Notes: generated by a model from the sequence alone, not told the origin. Shown: positions 9,031 through 18,165, numbered from the stretch's first letter. The stretch: DNA of 64,000 nucleotides from Trinickia fusca (GCF_003628145.1 NZ_RBZV01000011.1:119573-183572), one strand, 5' to 3'. A program made the numbers and translations.

Positions 9031-9399
9031 ATGAACTCTTTCGTCGGCAAACATGTCGTGACCGCAGCGCTCGCCGTGCTCGCGGGATTCGCGGTGAGCG
9101 CGCAGGCGGCCGATGTCGTCGGCAACGCGAAGGCGGGCCAGGGTAAGGTCGCGATGTGTATCGGTTGCCACGGCATCCCCGGCTATCGGACGGCCTTCCC
9201 CGAGGTCTATCGCGTGCCCGTCCTCGGCGGACAAAACCAGAAGTACCTCGAAAACGCGCTGTACGGCTACAAGAAGGGCGATCGCCACTTCGACACGATG
9301 CATGCGATCGCCACGACGTTGACCGATCAGGACATCGCCGACATCGCGGCTTATTACGCGGCGCAAACGCCGACTTCCCAAAATAATCCCGAAAAGTGA
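9031..9399 (+). CDS. Small periplasmic c-type cytochrome
   Basis: A 122-residue exported protein: signal peptide (residues 1-25, ending SAQAAD), then a single CIGCH haem site in a class I cytochrome c domain. The LGGQNQKYLENALYGYKKGDR segment and the late Met (about residue 90, HFDTMHAIA) supply the usual fold and likely sixth haem ligand. It is followed closely by a second cytochrome of the same type, so they probably act together in periplasmic electron transfer. The start at 9031 gives a clean signal peptide; the longer frame from 8977 does not. Confidence 0.9.
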   Translation: MNSFVGKHVVTAALAVLAGFAVSAQAADVVGNAKAGQGKVAMCIGCHGIPGYRTAFPEVYRVPVLGGQNQKYLENALYGYKKGDRHFDTMHAIATTLTDQDIADIAAYYAAQTPTSQNNPEK

Positions 9400-9455
9400 C
9401 CGCTCGTTGCCGGTTGCTTTCAGGAAAAGTGACCGTCGTCGTTGGTTGCTTTCAG
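9391..9455 (+). repeat. 32-33 bp imperfect tandem duplication
   Basis: Copy 1 (9391-9423) and copy 2 (9424-9455) share GAAAAGTGACCG and GGTTGCTTTCAG with small differences between. Copy 1 contains the last two codons and stop of the first cytochrome, so the duplication repeats the 3' end and part of the intercistronic spacer. Confidence 0.8.
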
Positions 9456-9484
9456 CCACCTCGTTTCGCGGGATAGGAGAATTC

Positions 9485-9868
9485 ATGAACAAGCCTGCTC
9501 AGGCACTCCGTACGGTCGTCAAGGCTGCGGGCGCAGCGCTCGTCTTCGGTGCGTTCGTCGCTTCGCAATCGGCTGCGGCGGCCAGCGTGGACAATGGCAA
9601 GGAACTCGTCGAAAGCCATAACTGCGCGGCATGCCACGGCGCGAACCTGAACAAGCCGGTGAGCCCCGAGTATCCGAAGCTCGCGGGCCAGCACGCCGAT
9701 TACATCTTCTACGCGCTGCGTCAGTATCAGATGGGGACGGCCAACCCTCGCTTCGGTCGCAACAACCCGATCATGCAGGCGCAAGTGCAGTCGCTGTCGC
9801 CGTCGGACATGAAGGACATTGGCGCCTACGTCGAGTCACTCAAGGGCGATCTCGTCGAGAAGAAGTGA
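9485..9868 (+). CDS. Small periplasmic c-type cytochrome
   Basis: A 127-residue protein with signal peptide (residues 1-30, ending AAAAS) and one CAACH haem site. The region YPKLAGQHADYIFYALRQYQ and NPIMQAQVQSLS (Met as probable axial ligand) is typical of cytochrome c553/c4-like single-haem domains. Start 9485 has AGGAG 7 bases upstream; the longer frame from 9407 lacks one. It lies 85 bases after the first cytochrome and is closed by a strong terminator, so the two form an operon. Confidence 0.92.
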   Translation: MNKPAQALRTVVKAAGAALVFGAFVASQSAAAASVDNGKELVESHNCAACHGANLNKPVSPEYPKLAGQHADYIFYALRQYQMGTANPRFGRNNPIMQAQVQSLSPSDMKDIGAYVESLKGDLVEKK

Positions 9869-9930
9869 TTCCCGTGTAGCGAGGCCAGGCCTCGCTGCGC
9901 AACGGTTGGCCTTCAAGCCTTCCCAAACAG

Positions 9931-9955
9931 AACACCCCGCCTCGTGCGGGGTGTT
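9931..9955. terminator. Bidirectional terminator between cytochrome and DUF1841 genes
   Basis: A perfect 10-bp stem (9931-9940 with 9946-9955) and a 5-base loop, with A-rich sequence on the left and T-rich sequence on the right. It lies between two convergent genes and can serve both. Confidence 0.85.
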
Positions 9956-9983
9956 TCGTTCTGGGACTGGCTCGTCCGTCGCG

Positions 9984-10418
9984 TCAGTCGCGTGAGGCGC
10001 GGCGCTCGATGCGGGCCAGATAGGCGTCGGTGTCCGGCGGGGTGTTGGTCCGCTGCGCTTCCCAGATCGTTTCGCCCAGGCACTCCATGATCGCGTGCTG
10101 GGCATCGTGCGTGGAGCCCAGCCGCGCCGCGAGCCGCTCGTGTGCCGCGCGGATGCCGGGCGGTTGATCGATCGAGAGTTGTTCGCTGATCGCGAGATGC
10201 ATCGACAGGTGCAGGAACGGGTTCGTGCGGCCGTCTTCGGGTGAGTATTCGGCCGTCGTCGCCCCTTGCTCGTCAGCGAGCTCGGCGTGGTATTCGGGGT
10301 GCTCGACGATCCAGTCGGCCGCGATCGCTTCGAGCGGCGTGAGAATCTCGCCCTTGCGCTGCTTGCGCCAGGTGTCGATGAAAAAGCGTCGGACTTCGTC
10401 GCGGCTCGGATTGAACAT
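9984..10418 (-). CDS. DUF1841 family protein
   Basis: A 144-residue soluble protein. Conserved parts are MFNPSRDEVRRFFIDTW at the start, EHPEYH in the middle, NPFLHLSMHLAISEQLSID, and ECLGETIWEAQR near the end. These match DUF1841, a family of beta- and gamma-proteobacterial proteins with several conserved histidines and no known role. The start at 10418 matches the family N-terminus; the upstream 16 residues of open frame do not. Confidence 0.9.
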   Translation of the reverse strand: MFNPSRDEVRRFFIDTWRKQRKGEILTPLEAIAADWIVEHPEYHAELADEQGATTAEYSPEDGRTNPFLHLSMHLAISEQLSIDQPPGIRAAHERLAARLGSTHDAQHAIMECLGETIWEAQRTNTPPDTDAYLARIERRASRD

Positions 10419-10623
10419 CGGCAGGATCAGGTCTTTCAAAAACGGCCGCGATCGGCGGCAGGCCATGCGGACGAAACGGATAAGCCGGTGAAACCGGTGA
10501 AACGCCGCGCTAAGGCGTCATTTTACGCTGCCGCCTTCATGCACCGTGCATAGCCCCGGCGGCTGCCGCTAGAATCGCTCGACAGGAAGACTTTCGGTCC
10601 CTTTAAGCCTCTCCCGCTTGCCC

Positions 10624-11556
10624 ATGAATTCCGTTTCCGCCTCATCCCGTGCCGAGGTCGTGCGCGGTGCGCTGCTCGTTGCGCTGTCGGCCAGCGCATT
10701 CGGAGCCATGGCCATTTTCGGCCGCTTTGCCTATGCGGGCGGCACCGACGTGCTCGGCCTGCTTACGTTGCGCTTTCTGATTTGCGGCGTGGTGCTCAGT
10801 GTTGTGGCGAAGCAACGCGGCGTGGCCTGGCCGCGGGGGCGTGCCCTGTGGCCAATTGTCGCAATGGGCGGGGTCGGCTACGTGGGGCAGTCGCTGTGCT
10901 ATTTCGTCGCCTTGCAACACGCGCAGGCCAGCCTCGTCGCCTTGCTGCTGTATCTGTATCCGGCGTTCGTCACGCTGCTGGCCGCATGGTGGCTCGGCGA
11001 ACGCCTCACGCAGGTCAAGGCCGCCGCGCTCGTGCTGTGTCTGGCTGGCTCGGCGCTCATGGTGGGCGGCGGGCGGGGCGAGCCGCTCGGCATCGCGCTC
11101 GGGCTGGCGGCCGCTGTCGTTTATTCGATCTACATCGTCGTGGGTGCGCGGGTGACGCGCGGGATCGATCCGCTCGCGACGACGGCCGTCGTGTGCCTGG
11201 CCGCGGCCGCGGTGTTCTGCACCGTCTCGCTCGTGCGCACGCTGGCCGGTGCGCCGCCGCATCTGCCGCAGACGGCCGGTGCCTGGATGGCGATGCTGGC
11301 GATCGCGCTCGTCTCGACGGTTACGGCGATGCTCGCGTTCTTCGCCGGGCTCACGCGGCTGGGTGCCGCGCGCACCTCGATGCTCTCGACGCTCGAGCCC
11401 GTGGTGACGGTGACGCTGGCCTCACTGTTGCTCGGCGAGCGGCTGAGCCCGCTGCAATGGTTGGGCGGCGCCTCGATTCTCGCTGCCGTGCTATGGCTCG
11501 TGCGCGCGGGCGGCGGCGCGCACGATGACGAGGTTTCGCTCGAGGCGAATCAATAG
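10624..11556 (+). CDS. EamA-family (DMT superfamily) transporter
   Basis: A 310-residue protein with ten predicted membrane helices in two EamA repeats (about residues 14-142 and 156-294), each ending with a short segment such as WWLGERLTQVKAAALVLCLAG and LLLGERLSPLQWLGGASI. These proteins export metabolites; the substrate cannot be told from sequence. The ATG at 10624 is preferred over the TTG six bases upstream. It converges with nth. Confidence 0.88.
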   Translation: MNSVSASSRAEVVRGALLVALSASAFGAMAIFGRFAYAGGTDVLGLLTLRFLICGVVLSVVAKQRGVAWPRGRALWPIVAMGGVGYVGQSLCYFVALQHAQASLVALLLYLYPAFVTLLAAWWLGERLTQVKAAALVLCLAGSALMVGGGRGEPLGIALGLAAAVVYSIYIVVGARVTRGIDPLATTAVVCLAAAAVFCTVSLVRTLAGAPPHLPQTAGAWMAMLAIALVSTVTAMLAFFAGLTRLGAARTSMLSTLEPVVTVTLASLLLGERLSPLQWLGGASILAAVLWLVRAGGGAHDDEVSLEANQ

Positions 11557-11620
11557 CCAAGAGCAATAGGCAATCGCGCTTGGCCCTCGCCCGCGGGCGA
11601 GCGGCGGAGCATGCCGGGGT

Positions 11621-12265
11621 TCACAGCTCAGGCGGAGGCGTCTTGGGCTTGTACTCGCACAGCGGCTCGATTGCACAATGCCAGCACTCAGGGCGTCGGG
11701 CTTTGCAGACGTAGCGCCCGTGCAGGATTAGCCAATGGTGCGCATCGTGGCGAAACTCGGGCGGGGTGAACTTCTCCAGTGCCTCTTCGACCGCGCGCAC
11801 GTCCTTGCCGGGCGCCAGGCCCGTGCGGTTCGAGACGCGAAAGATATGCGTGTCGACGGCGATCGTCGGCTGGCCGAATGCCGTGTTCAGCACGACGTTG
11901 GCCGTCTTGCGGCCGACGCCGGGCAGACCCTCCAGCGCTTCGCGATCGGCCGGCACTTCGCCGCCGTACTGCTCGAGCAGGATGCGGCAGGTGGCAATGA
12001 CGTTCTTCGCCTTGGTGCGGTAAAGCCCGATCGTCTTGATGTACTCGGCCAGGCCGGCTTCGCCGAGTTCGAGCAGCTTGCGCGGCGTATTGGCGACCGG
12101 GTAGAGCTTGCGGGTCGCCTTGTTGACCGAGACGTCCGTCGCTTGCGCGGACAGCAGGACCGCGATCAGCAATTCGAACGGCGTCGTGTATTCGAGCTCG
12201 GTCGTCGGATGCGGGTTCAGGCTCTGCAGCGTCTCGTAGATGGCGCGGCGTTTGTTCGCGTTCAT
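11621..12265 (-). CDS. nth: Endonuclease III
   Basis: A 214-residue DNA glycosylase/AP lyase that removes oxidised pyrimidines in base-excision repair. It has the helix-hairpin-helix LEGLPGVGRKTANVVLN with the catalytic lysine, the catalytic aspartate in VDTHIFRVSNR, and the C-terminal 4Fe-4S loop C-x6-C-x2-C-x5-C (CKARRPECWHCAIEPLC). It lies 12 bases after rsxB, an arrangement also known from other proteobacteria. Confidence 0.97.
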   Translation of the reverse strand: MNANKRRAIYETLQSLNPHPTTELEYTTPFELLIAVLLSAQATDVSVNKATRKLYPVANTPRKLLELGEAGLAEYIKTIGLYRTKAKNVIATCRILLEQYGGEVPADREALEGLPGVGRKTANVVLNTAFGQPTIAVDTHIFRVSNRTGLAPGKDVRAVEEALEKFTPPEFRHDAHHWLILHGRYVCKARRPECWHCAIEPLCEYKPKTPPPEL

Positions 12266-12277
12266 GCGGCGCTCGTG

Positions 12278-13126
12278 TCAGCGGTCGTCGGTCGGTTTGG
12301 GGGAGGAGGGCTCGCCGGTATCCGGCGCATCGGGTTCGCCGGCCATGCCGAGCCGACGTCGGCGCGCTTCGGCTGCATCGATCTGCGCCTGCACCGCGGG
12401 GCTCACTTCGGCGACGTTCTTCGGCGTCACGCCTTGCGCGGCCAGCGCTTCTTTCTTCTGGCGTGCACGTTTGAGCGCGGCTTGAATGATGGCGCGCTTC
12501 TTCGCGCTGGCATCGTCTTCGGCAGCGGCTTCGGTGGCGGTTGCCCCAGCCTCGGCTCCTGCGGCACGGGAGCCGGCGCTTGCGTGGCGTGCCGCGGCAC
12601 GCGCTTCGGCTGCCTCGCGCTCGCGTCGCTGGCGGGCGAGGCGCAGCTCGTGTCGCGTGCGGGCCGCATCGGCCTGCTGTTGCGTCCAAGCTTGCCAACC
12701 CGTGGCCTCGCCCGTGACAGGCACCATCTCGATGCAATCGACGGGACACGGCGCTACGCATAAGTCGCAGCCTGTGCACAGCTCGGTGATCACCGTGTGC
12801 ATCTGTTTGGGCGCGCCGACGATCGCGTCGACCGGGCAGGCCTGCATACAAAGCGTGCAGCCGATGCATAGCTTTTCGTCGATGACGGCCAGCGGTCGCG
12901 CCCGTTCGGCGCCGTTCGCGGGATTGAGCGCCACGACGGGCTTGCCGAGGAAGGCTGCGAGCCGCACGACGCCTTCGGCGCCGCCGGGCGGGCACTGGTT
13001 GTAACCGGCCGTGCTGTCGGCGAGCGCTTCGGCATAAGGCCGGCAGCCCGCATAGCCGCACTTCGTGCACTGTGTCTGGGGAAGCAGATCTTCGATGCGA
13101 TCCGCGAGGGTCTTTCTATCGGTCAC
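12278..13126 (-). CDS. rsxB: Electron transport complex protein RsxB/RnfB-type ferredoxin
   Basis: A 282-residue iron-sulphur protein. The N-terminal 4Fe-4S domain (LLPQTQCTKCGYAGCRPYAEA...CPPGG) is followed by two ferredoxin clusters, CIGCTLCMQACPVDAI and CTGCDLCVAPCPVDCIEM. The C-terminal ~130 residues are a charged Ala/Arg/Glu-rich tail. It lacks the N-terminal membrane anchor of classical RsxB, and no other rsx/rnf genes are nearby, so it likely works as a stand-alone electron carrier. The start codon is GTG. It is co-directional with nth. Confidence 0.9.
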   Translation of the reverse strand: MTDRKTLADRIEDLLPQTQCTKCGYAGCRPYAEALADSTAGYNQCPPGGAEGVVRLAAFLGKPVVALNPANGAERARPLAVIDEKLCIGCTLCMQACPVDAIVGAPKQMHTVITELCTGCDLCVAPCPVDCIEMVPVTGEATGWQAWTQQQADAARTRHELRLARQRREREAAEARAAARHASAGSRAAGAEAGATATEAAAEDDASAKKRAIIQAALKRARQKKEALAAQGVTPKNVAEVSPAVQAQIDAAEARRRRLGMAGEPDAPDTGEPSSPKPTDDR

Positions 13127-13417
13127 GTTCAGATATGGCGGGCGAGCAAGCGATGCCCACGACCGGCCGCCGAAAGCGCGCCGGCCAATGCGTTGGCGGC
13201 ATGCGACCGCTCAGAAACTCGAATACGGATAAAGCCGGCATTATCGCCGATTTCCCCGATTGCCATCGGTCATCCATGTGCCATAATCGAAGCGCTTTTC
13301 GCATGACCGCTCAAGGGTGTTTCCCGCATAGGGCGCGCCCGTCACACGCAGCCGGCGTAAGGTTCAAGGAGGGCCGACTCGCGTACCCGGAACGCGGATC
13401 ACAAAGCAAAGGCCACC

Positions 13418-14050
13418 ATGAATCAGCTCAAAATCAAAAGAGATCCCGAAGGCACCCGGCGTCGCATTCTGCTTGCGGCAGCCGAAGAGTTTGCAAATGG
13501 TGGTTTGTTCGGCGCGCGCGTCGACCAGATCGCCCGTCGTGCTGAAACGAACGAGCGCATGCTGTATTACTACTTCGGCAGCAAAGAGCAGCTGTTTACA
13601 GCTGTGCTCGAGCATGCATTCAGCGCCTTGACCGAAGCCGAGCGAGCGCTCGATCTGAATGGCGTCGCACCCGTCGAAGCGATCACACGGCTCGCACATT
13701 TCGTGTGGGACTACTTTCGCGATCATCCCGACCTGCTGCGCCTCATCAACAACGAGAACTTGCATGAGGCGCGCTATATCCGGAAATCGACACGCATTCG
13801 CGAAATGATTTCGCCGATCGTCGCGACGCTCGCGTCGATTCTCGAGCGAGGGCAGCGCGCGGGACTGTTTCGCGCGAATGTCGATCCGCTGCGCTTTTAC
13901 GTGACGTTGTCGGGGCTCGGCTACTACATCATCTCGAATCGTTTCACGCTCGAAGCCACACTGGGCCGCGACTTCAGCGAGCCGACCGAGCGGGCCGAGA
14001 TGGTTCGCATGAACACCGAGCTGTTGCTGGCGTATCTGATGCGGCGTTGA
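13418..14050 (+). CDS. TetR/AcrR-family transcriptional regulator
   Basis: A 210-residue repressor-type protein. The N-terminal helix-turn-helix (residues ~13-60) contains RRILLAAAEEFANGG, ARVDQIARRAETNERMLYYYFGSKEQLF, which is diagnostic of TetR. The C-terminal ligand domain includes WDYFRDHPDLLRLINNENLHEARYI, seen in the TetR_C group of RutR-like regulators. The ligand is unknown. No target gene is evident upstream; the 290 bases before it, back to rsxB, are likely to carry divergent promoters, but no clear operator was seen. Confidence 0.9.
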   Translation: MNQLKIKRDPEGTRRRILLAAAEEFANGGLFGARVDQIARRAETNERMLYYYFGSKEQLFTAVLEHAFSALTEAERALDLNGVAPVEAITRLAHFVWDYFRDHPDLLRLINNENLHEARYIRKSTRIREMISPIVATLASILERGQRAGLFRANVDPLRFYVTLSGLGYYIISNRFTLEATLGRDFSEPTERAEMVRMNTELLLAYLMRR

Positions 14051-14097
14051 GGGCCTGACGGCGACGTCGTACGCGCACGTAGCGATAGAGATGGATA

Positions 14098-14133
14098 CAT
14101 GAGGGCCGCATGGATCTGGATGCGGCCCTCATG
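14098..14133. terminator. Terminator between tetR-type gene and phaZ
   Basis: A perfect 14-bp inverted repeat (14098-14111 with 14120-14133) with an 8-base loop lies midway between two convergent genes. It can end transcription from both sides. Confidence 0.75.
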
Positions 14134-14161
14134 CGTGAGAACGCGTGGGAACAGCGAAACC

Positions 14162-15439
14162 TCAAGCCTCGACGGGCTCGCGCTGCTGCTTGGTTTCCTT
14201 GTTGTGCTCGAGGATGAAGTCGCGCAGCTGCGGATAGATGATCGTGCGCCAACGGCGGCCCGAGAAGATGCCGTAGTGGCCGCACTTCTCGGCCGTGAAG
14301 TGGCGCTTGTCGTCTTCGACGATGCCCGTGCACAGCTCGTGCGCGGCACGCGTCTGACCGCAACCGGAGATGTCGTCGAGTTCGCCTTCGATCGTGAACA
14401 GCGCCGTGTTCTTGATGTCCTGCGGGCGGACGAGTTCGCCGTCGATTTCCCAGGTGCCTTCCGCGAGACGGAACTCCTGGAACACGATGCGGATCGTGTC
14501 GAGATAGTACTCGGCGGCCATGTCGAGCACGGCGTTGTACTCGTCATAGAAGCGGCGGTGTGCCTCGGCGTCTTCTTCGTCGCCGCGCAGCAGGCTCTGA
14601 TAGAAATCCCAGTGCGAAGCCGCATGTCGCTCAGGATTCATCGCGACGAAGCCCGAATGCTGCAGGAAGCCCGGGTAGACGTGACGGCCGACGCCCGGAT
14701 AGTTCGACGGCACGGTGTGAATGACGTTGTTTTCGAACCACTCGTACGAGTGCTGCATCGCCAGCGAGTTGACCGAAGTCGGGCTGCAGCGCGCATCGAT
14801 CGGGCCGCCCATCATCGTCATCGTGCGCGGCGTGTCCTCGCCGCGGCTTGCCATCAGCGAAATGGCCGCGAGCACGGGCACCGTCGGCTGGCATACCGAT
14901 AGCACGTGCAGATTGCGCGCACCGATGTGACGAATGAATTCCTGGATGTAGGCGACGTAGTCGTCGAGGTGGAACGGGCCTGCCTCGAGCGGCACCATGC
15001 GGGCATCGACCCAGTCGGTGATGTAGACCTTGTGATCCTGCAGCAGCGTGCGCACCGTATCGCGCAGCAGCGTGGCGTGGTGGCCCGAGAGCGGCGCGCA
15101 GACGAGTACGACCGGCTCGTCCTTGAGCTGCGCGACGGCTTCGCTGTCGTCGGCGAAGCGCTTGAAGCGCAGCAGGCGGCAGAACGGCTTTTCGATAATC
15201 GTCTGCTCAATGATCGGGATGTTGTGCCCGTCTTTGACGATCTGATGCAGGTCGAACTCGGGCTTTTCGTAATCCTTGCCCAGTCGGTAAAGCAATTCGT
15301 AAGCAGCCGAGTAGCGTGTGGCGCCAGGCACGTAGGCAAACGGGCTCGCCGGGTTCGCGAACGATTTCGAGGCGGCTTGCGCCCAGGCCGTCAGCGGATT
15401 CAAGAGCGCGCGCTGAAATTCGTAAAACTGATAAAGCAT
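14162..15439 (-). CDS. phaZ: Intracellular poly(3-hydroxybutyrate) depolymerase
   Basis: A 425-residue cytoplasmic depolymerase that mobilises stored PHB. The nucleophile is a cysteine in LSVCQPTVP (C183 by direct count), as in PhaZa1 of Cupriavidus/Ralstonia, instead of the lipase-box serine. The C-terminus carries the likely catalytic Asp (GELDDISGCGQT) and His (KCGHYGIFSGRRW). Start 15439 gives the family N-terminus MLYQFYEFQRALLNP; the upstream frame to 15568 is not conserved-looking. The 265 bases upstream, to the GH15 gene, hold no gene. Confidence 0.95.
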   Translation of the reverse strand: MLYQFYEFQRALLNPLTAWAQAASKSFANPASPFAYVPGATRYSAAYELLYRLGKDYEKPEFDLHQIVKDGHNIPIIEQTIIEKPFCRLLRFKRFADDSEAVAQLKDEPVVLVCAPLSGHHATLLRDTVRTLLQDHKVYITDWVDARMVPLEAGPFHLDDYVAYIQEFIRHIGARNLHVLSVCQPTVPVLAAISLMASRGEDTPRTMTMMGGPIDARCSPTSVNSLAMQHSYEWFENNVIHTVPSNYPGVGRHVYPGFLQHSGFVAMNPERHAASHWDFYQSLLRGDEEDAEAHRRFYDEYNAVLDMAAEYYLDTIRIVFQEFRLAEGTWEIDGELVRPQDIKNTALFTIEGELDDISGCGQTRAAHELCTGIVEDDKRHFTAEKCGHYGIFSGRRWRTIIYPQLRDFILEHNKETKQQREPVEA

Positions 15440-15704
15440 GATAAATGGCTCCCGCGGGTGGGGAAGGGCATGCGAGGTGCGGCGCTCGGCGTGCCGGTTC
15501 GACGTTCGACGTTTGCTTTGGGCCGGTAATGCCGATCGATGATAAAGGACAAACCGGTCAGGGTGCAATGCAGCAAATCCCCACCATGGAGGGTATTTTC
15601 CCGCATACGGGAAATGCCTGCCGTGGCCGTTATCAGGCTGTTTTCATAGGGGGCGGTCGCATGCGCGCGGCGCATCAATCGGCGCGGCGGCGGAGGCTGC
15701 CGGC

Positions 15705-17513
15705 TCAGGCAGGCGGATGGCCGGTCACGTGCGTCATTGCCTGTTCGTGACGCATCAGGTTCAGCCCCGTATGCACGAGCGCGACGTGCGAGAACGCCTG
15801 CGGAAAATTGCCGGCGAAGTGTCGCGTTCGGACGTCGTATTCCTCCGACAGCAAGCCCACATCGTTCGTGAGGCCGAGCAGGCGCTCGTACATCTCGTGC
15901 GCCTCGTCGAGCCGGCCTTGTAGCGCAAGGTTGTCGACGAGCCAGAAGCTGCACGCGAGGAACGTGCCTTCGCCGGGCGGCAGTCCGTCGTCGACTTCGC
16001 GCGTGAGGTAGCGCAGCACAAGGCCGTCCTGCAGCAGGTCGCGCTCGATTGCGGCGACCGTTGAAACGACGCGTGCGTCGTCGGGCGGCAGGAAGCCGAC
16101 GAGCGGCATCAAGAGCAGGCTCGCATCGAGCTCGTCGCTGCCGTAGGCCTGCGTGAAAGCGCCGCGCTTAGCGTTCCAGCCTCGAGCGCAGACATCGGCG
16201 TGAATGCGCTCGCGCAGCTCGCGCCAGTGCGCGAGGGGCCCCGGTAGCGAGAACTGCTCGGCCGAGCGGATCGCGCGGTCGAACGCGACCCAGGCCATGA
16301 ATTTCGAAAACGTGAACTGACGACGGCCGCTGCGCACTTCCCAGATGCCTTCGTCGGGCTGGGCCCAGATTCGCTCGAGATGCTCGAGCATCACGCATTG
16401 CACGGACCAGACCGTTTCGTCGGCGTGCAACCCGCCTACGCGCGCCAGATGCAGCGCGTTCATCACTTCGCCGTACACGTCGAGTTGCAGCTGACCGACC
16501 GCATTGTTGCCCACGCGCACGGGGCGGGCGCCCTGATAGCCGGGCAGCCAGTCGATTTCGGTCTCGGGCAGCCGGCGCTCGCCGGCCACGCCGTACATGA
16601 TCTGCACCTGCTCGGGCGAGCCGGCCAGCGCGCGCTCGAGCCATAGGCGCCACGCGCGCGCTTCGTCGTAATAGCCGCAGCGCATCAGCGCGAGCAGCGT
16701 GATCGTCGCATCGCGTAGCCAGCAATAGCGATAGTCCCAGTTGCGCGTGCCACCGACGCGCTCGGGCAGCGAGGTGGTGGGCGCCGCGACGATCCCGCCC
16801 GTCGGCGCGTAGGCGAGCGCCTTCAGGGTCAGCAGCGAGCGGCGGATCGGCGCCGCATAGCGGCCCGCGACGGGGCAGCGTGCGGTCCACGCGTGCCAGT
16901 GCGCTTCTGTGCGCGCGAGCGCGTCGAACGGGTCCTTGGCGGGCGCCAGCCGATCGTGCGACGGCGAATAGGCCAATGTGAACGGGATGCGCTCGCCTTC
17001 GGCCACCGTGAATTCGGCGACCGTGTGCATGTCCTCGCCGCGCAGCGCGACGCTCGTGCGCAGCACGACGGTATCGGGCCCGACAATGGCGCGGATGCCG
17101 CTCCCGTGCGCGAGCCGCGTGACCCAGGGCACCGAGAAGCCGTAATCGAAGCGCAGCGTCAGCAGCATGCGCATCGGCACGCGGCCGCGCTTGCCTTCGA
17201 CGATGCGCACGAGCGAAGACCAGCCGTTGTGGGGCGGCATGAAGTCGATGACGGTGACGGTGCCCTCCGGCGTCTCGAAATCGGTTTCGAGGATCAGCGT
17301 ATCGCCGCGGTAGCGGCGCGTCGTGCGCGGCGCCGTAGCGACATCGGGCGCGATGCGCCAGGTGCCGTTCTCGGGCGTGCCGAGCAGGGCGGCGAAGCAC
17401 GCGCCCGAATCGAAGCGCGGCCAGCACAGCCAGTCGACGGCGCCGTCGCGCGAGATGAGGGCGGCGGTATGGCCATCGGCTACGAGGGCATAGTCTTCGA
17501 TGAGCGCGGGCAT
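15705..17513 (-). CDS. Glycoside hydrolase family 15 protein (glucoamylase/trehalase-like)
   Basis: A 602-residue protein. The N-terminal domain (residues 1-~190) matches the trehalase-like beta domain seen before GH15 (IEDYALVADGHTAALISRDGAVDWLCWPRFDS). The C-terminal (alpha/alpha)6 barrel has GGTRNWDYRYCWLRDATITLLALM and the late ...GEGTFLACSFWLVDNLALQGR, which holds the likely catalytic base Glu. No signal peptide is seen, so it acts in the cytoplasm on glycogen-type glucans or trehalose. The ATG at 17513 is preferred over a GTG 9 bases upstream. Confidence 0.9.
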   Translation of the reverse strand: MPALIEDYALVADGHTAALISRDGAVDWLCWPRFDSGACFAALLGTPENGTWRIAPDVATAPRTTRRYRGDTLILETDFETPEGTVTVIDFMPPHNGWSSLVRIVEGKRGRVPMRMLLTLRFDYGFSVPWVTRLAHGSGIRAIVGPDTVVLRTSVALRGEDMHTVAEFTVAEGERIPFTLAYSPSHDRLAPAKDPFDALARTEAHWHAWTARCPVAGRYAAPIRRSLLTLKALAYAPTGGIVAAPTTSLPERVGGTRNWDYRYCWLRDATITLLALMRCGYYDEARAWRLWLERALAGSPEQVQIMYGVAGERRLPETEIDWLPGYQGARPVRVGNNAVGQLQLDVYGEVMNALHLARVGGLHADETVWSVQCVMLEHLERIWAQPDEGIWEVRSGRRQFTFSKFMAWVAFDRAIRSAEQFSLPGPLAHWRELRERIHADVCARGWNAKRGAFTQAYGSDELDASLLLMPLVGFLPPDDARVVSTVAAIERDLLQDGLVLRYLTREVDDGLPPGEGTFLACSFWLVDNLALQGRLDEAHEMYERLLGLTNDVGLLSEEYDVRTRHFAGNFPQAFSHVALVHTGLNLMRHEQAMTHVTGHPPA

Positions 17514-17702
17514 GACTCTCACCTAACGGGGTGCGAACGAACGGGCGTTGCCACCGCCTAAATTCGCTGGCTACAATCGGGCTGCGGGGAATTTCGGCCG
17601 TGCGCGCCTCAATCGCTGTCAACAACCACAACGACCAACCTGTCGCGCATCGGGCCCTCAATACGCTTGTAATGTCCAACCATTGCGAGGATTGACGCCA
17701 TC

Positions 17703-17948
17703 ATGCTGAGTCCGTCAAAGGTCGATTGCATCAAGATTCTCTCCGCAGCACGCGAGCTGGGCGACGATGTCCTGCTTCGTCTCGATCCTCATTCGCTTGG
17801 TCTGTCGCGCAACGGCATGGAAACGGCCGCGGCGTTCCTGATCGAGCGCGCCTGTTTCAAACGTCACAGCGACGGTGACGGTCATTATGCGGTCGGCGGC
17901 CTGTCATTGCAGGGCAAGCTGCGGCTCGACCAGCTCATGAATGGTTGA
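17703..17948 (+). CDS. Hypothetical protein, 81 residues
   Basis: A short acidic-basic balanced soluble protein with no recognised domain. It lies alone between GH15 and ftsK, with GAGG about 10 bases upstream of the ATG. Composition and codon pattern resemble those of neighbouring genes, and no larger gene overlaps it. It resembles a small conserved hypothetical of Burkholderiaceae, but this could not be checked. Confidence 0.5.
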   Translation: MLSPSKVDCIKILSAARELGDDVLLRLDPHSLGLSRNGMETAAAFLIERACFKRHSDGDGHYAVGGLSLQGKLRLDQLMNG

Positions 17949-18127
17949 ACGCCGCGCCGCTGGCCCTCGAGCGCGTGCCTGAGTCCTGATGCCGACGCGG
18001 CACGACTCGTGCCCCACATTCAAGGGAGCCTGCGCGTCAGCGCAAGCGCCGGCTCGACGCTACCGGCCTAGAGGGGCGCGGTGCCCATTTCGGGCGCATC
18101 GCGGCGCTGGGCCGCTACGTTCTGAGC

Positions 18128-18152
18128 CGCGGCGGGAACATGCCCCGCCGCG
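18128..18152 (-). terminator. Possible hairpin after ftsK
   Basis: A 9-bp perfect stem (18128-18136 with 18144-18152), loop of 7, starts 13 bases after the ftsK stop on the transcribed strand. No T-run follows, so termination strength is uncertain. The rest of 17949-18127 shows nothing recognisable. Confidence 0.4.
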
Positions 18153-18165
18153 CACACCGTTCGCG

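Noticed and set aside
11586..11601. Perfect 16-bp palindrome between the EamA gene and nth as terminator
   Set aside because: It has no loop and no T-run; probably incidental in GC-rich DNA.
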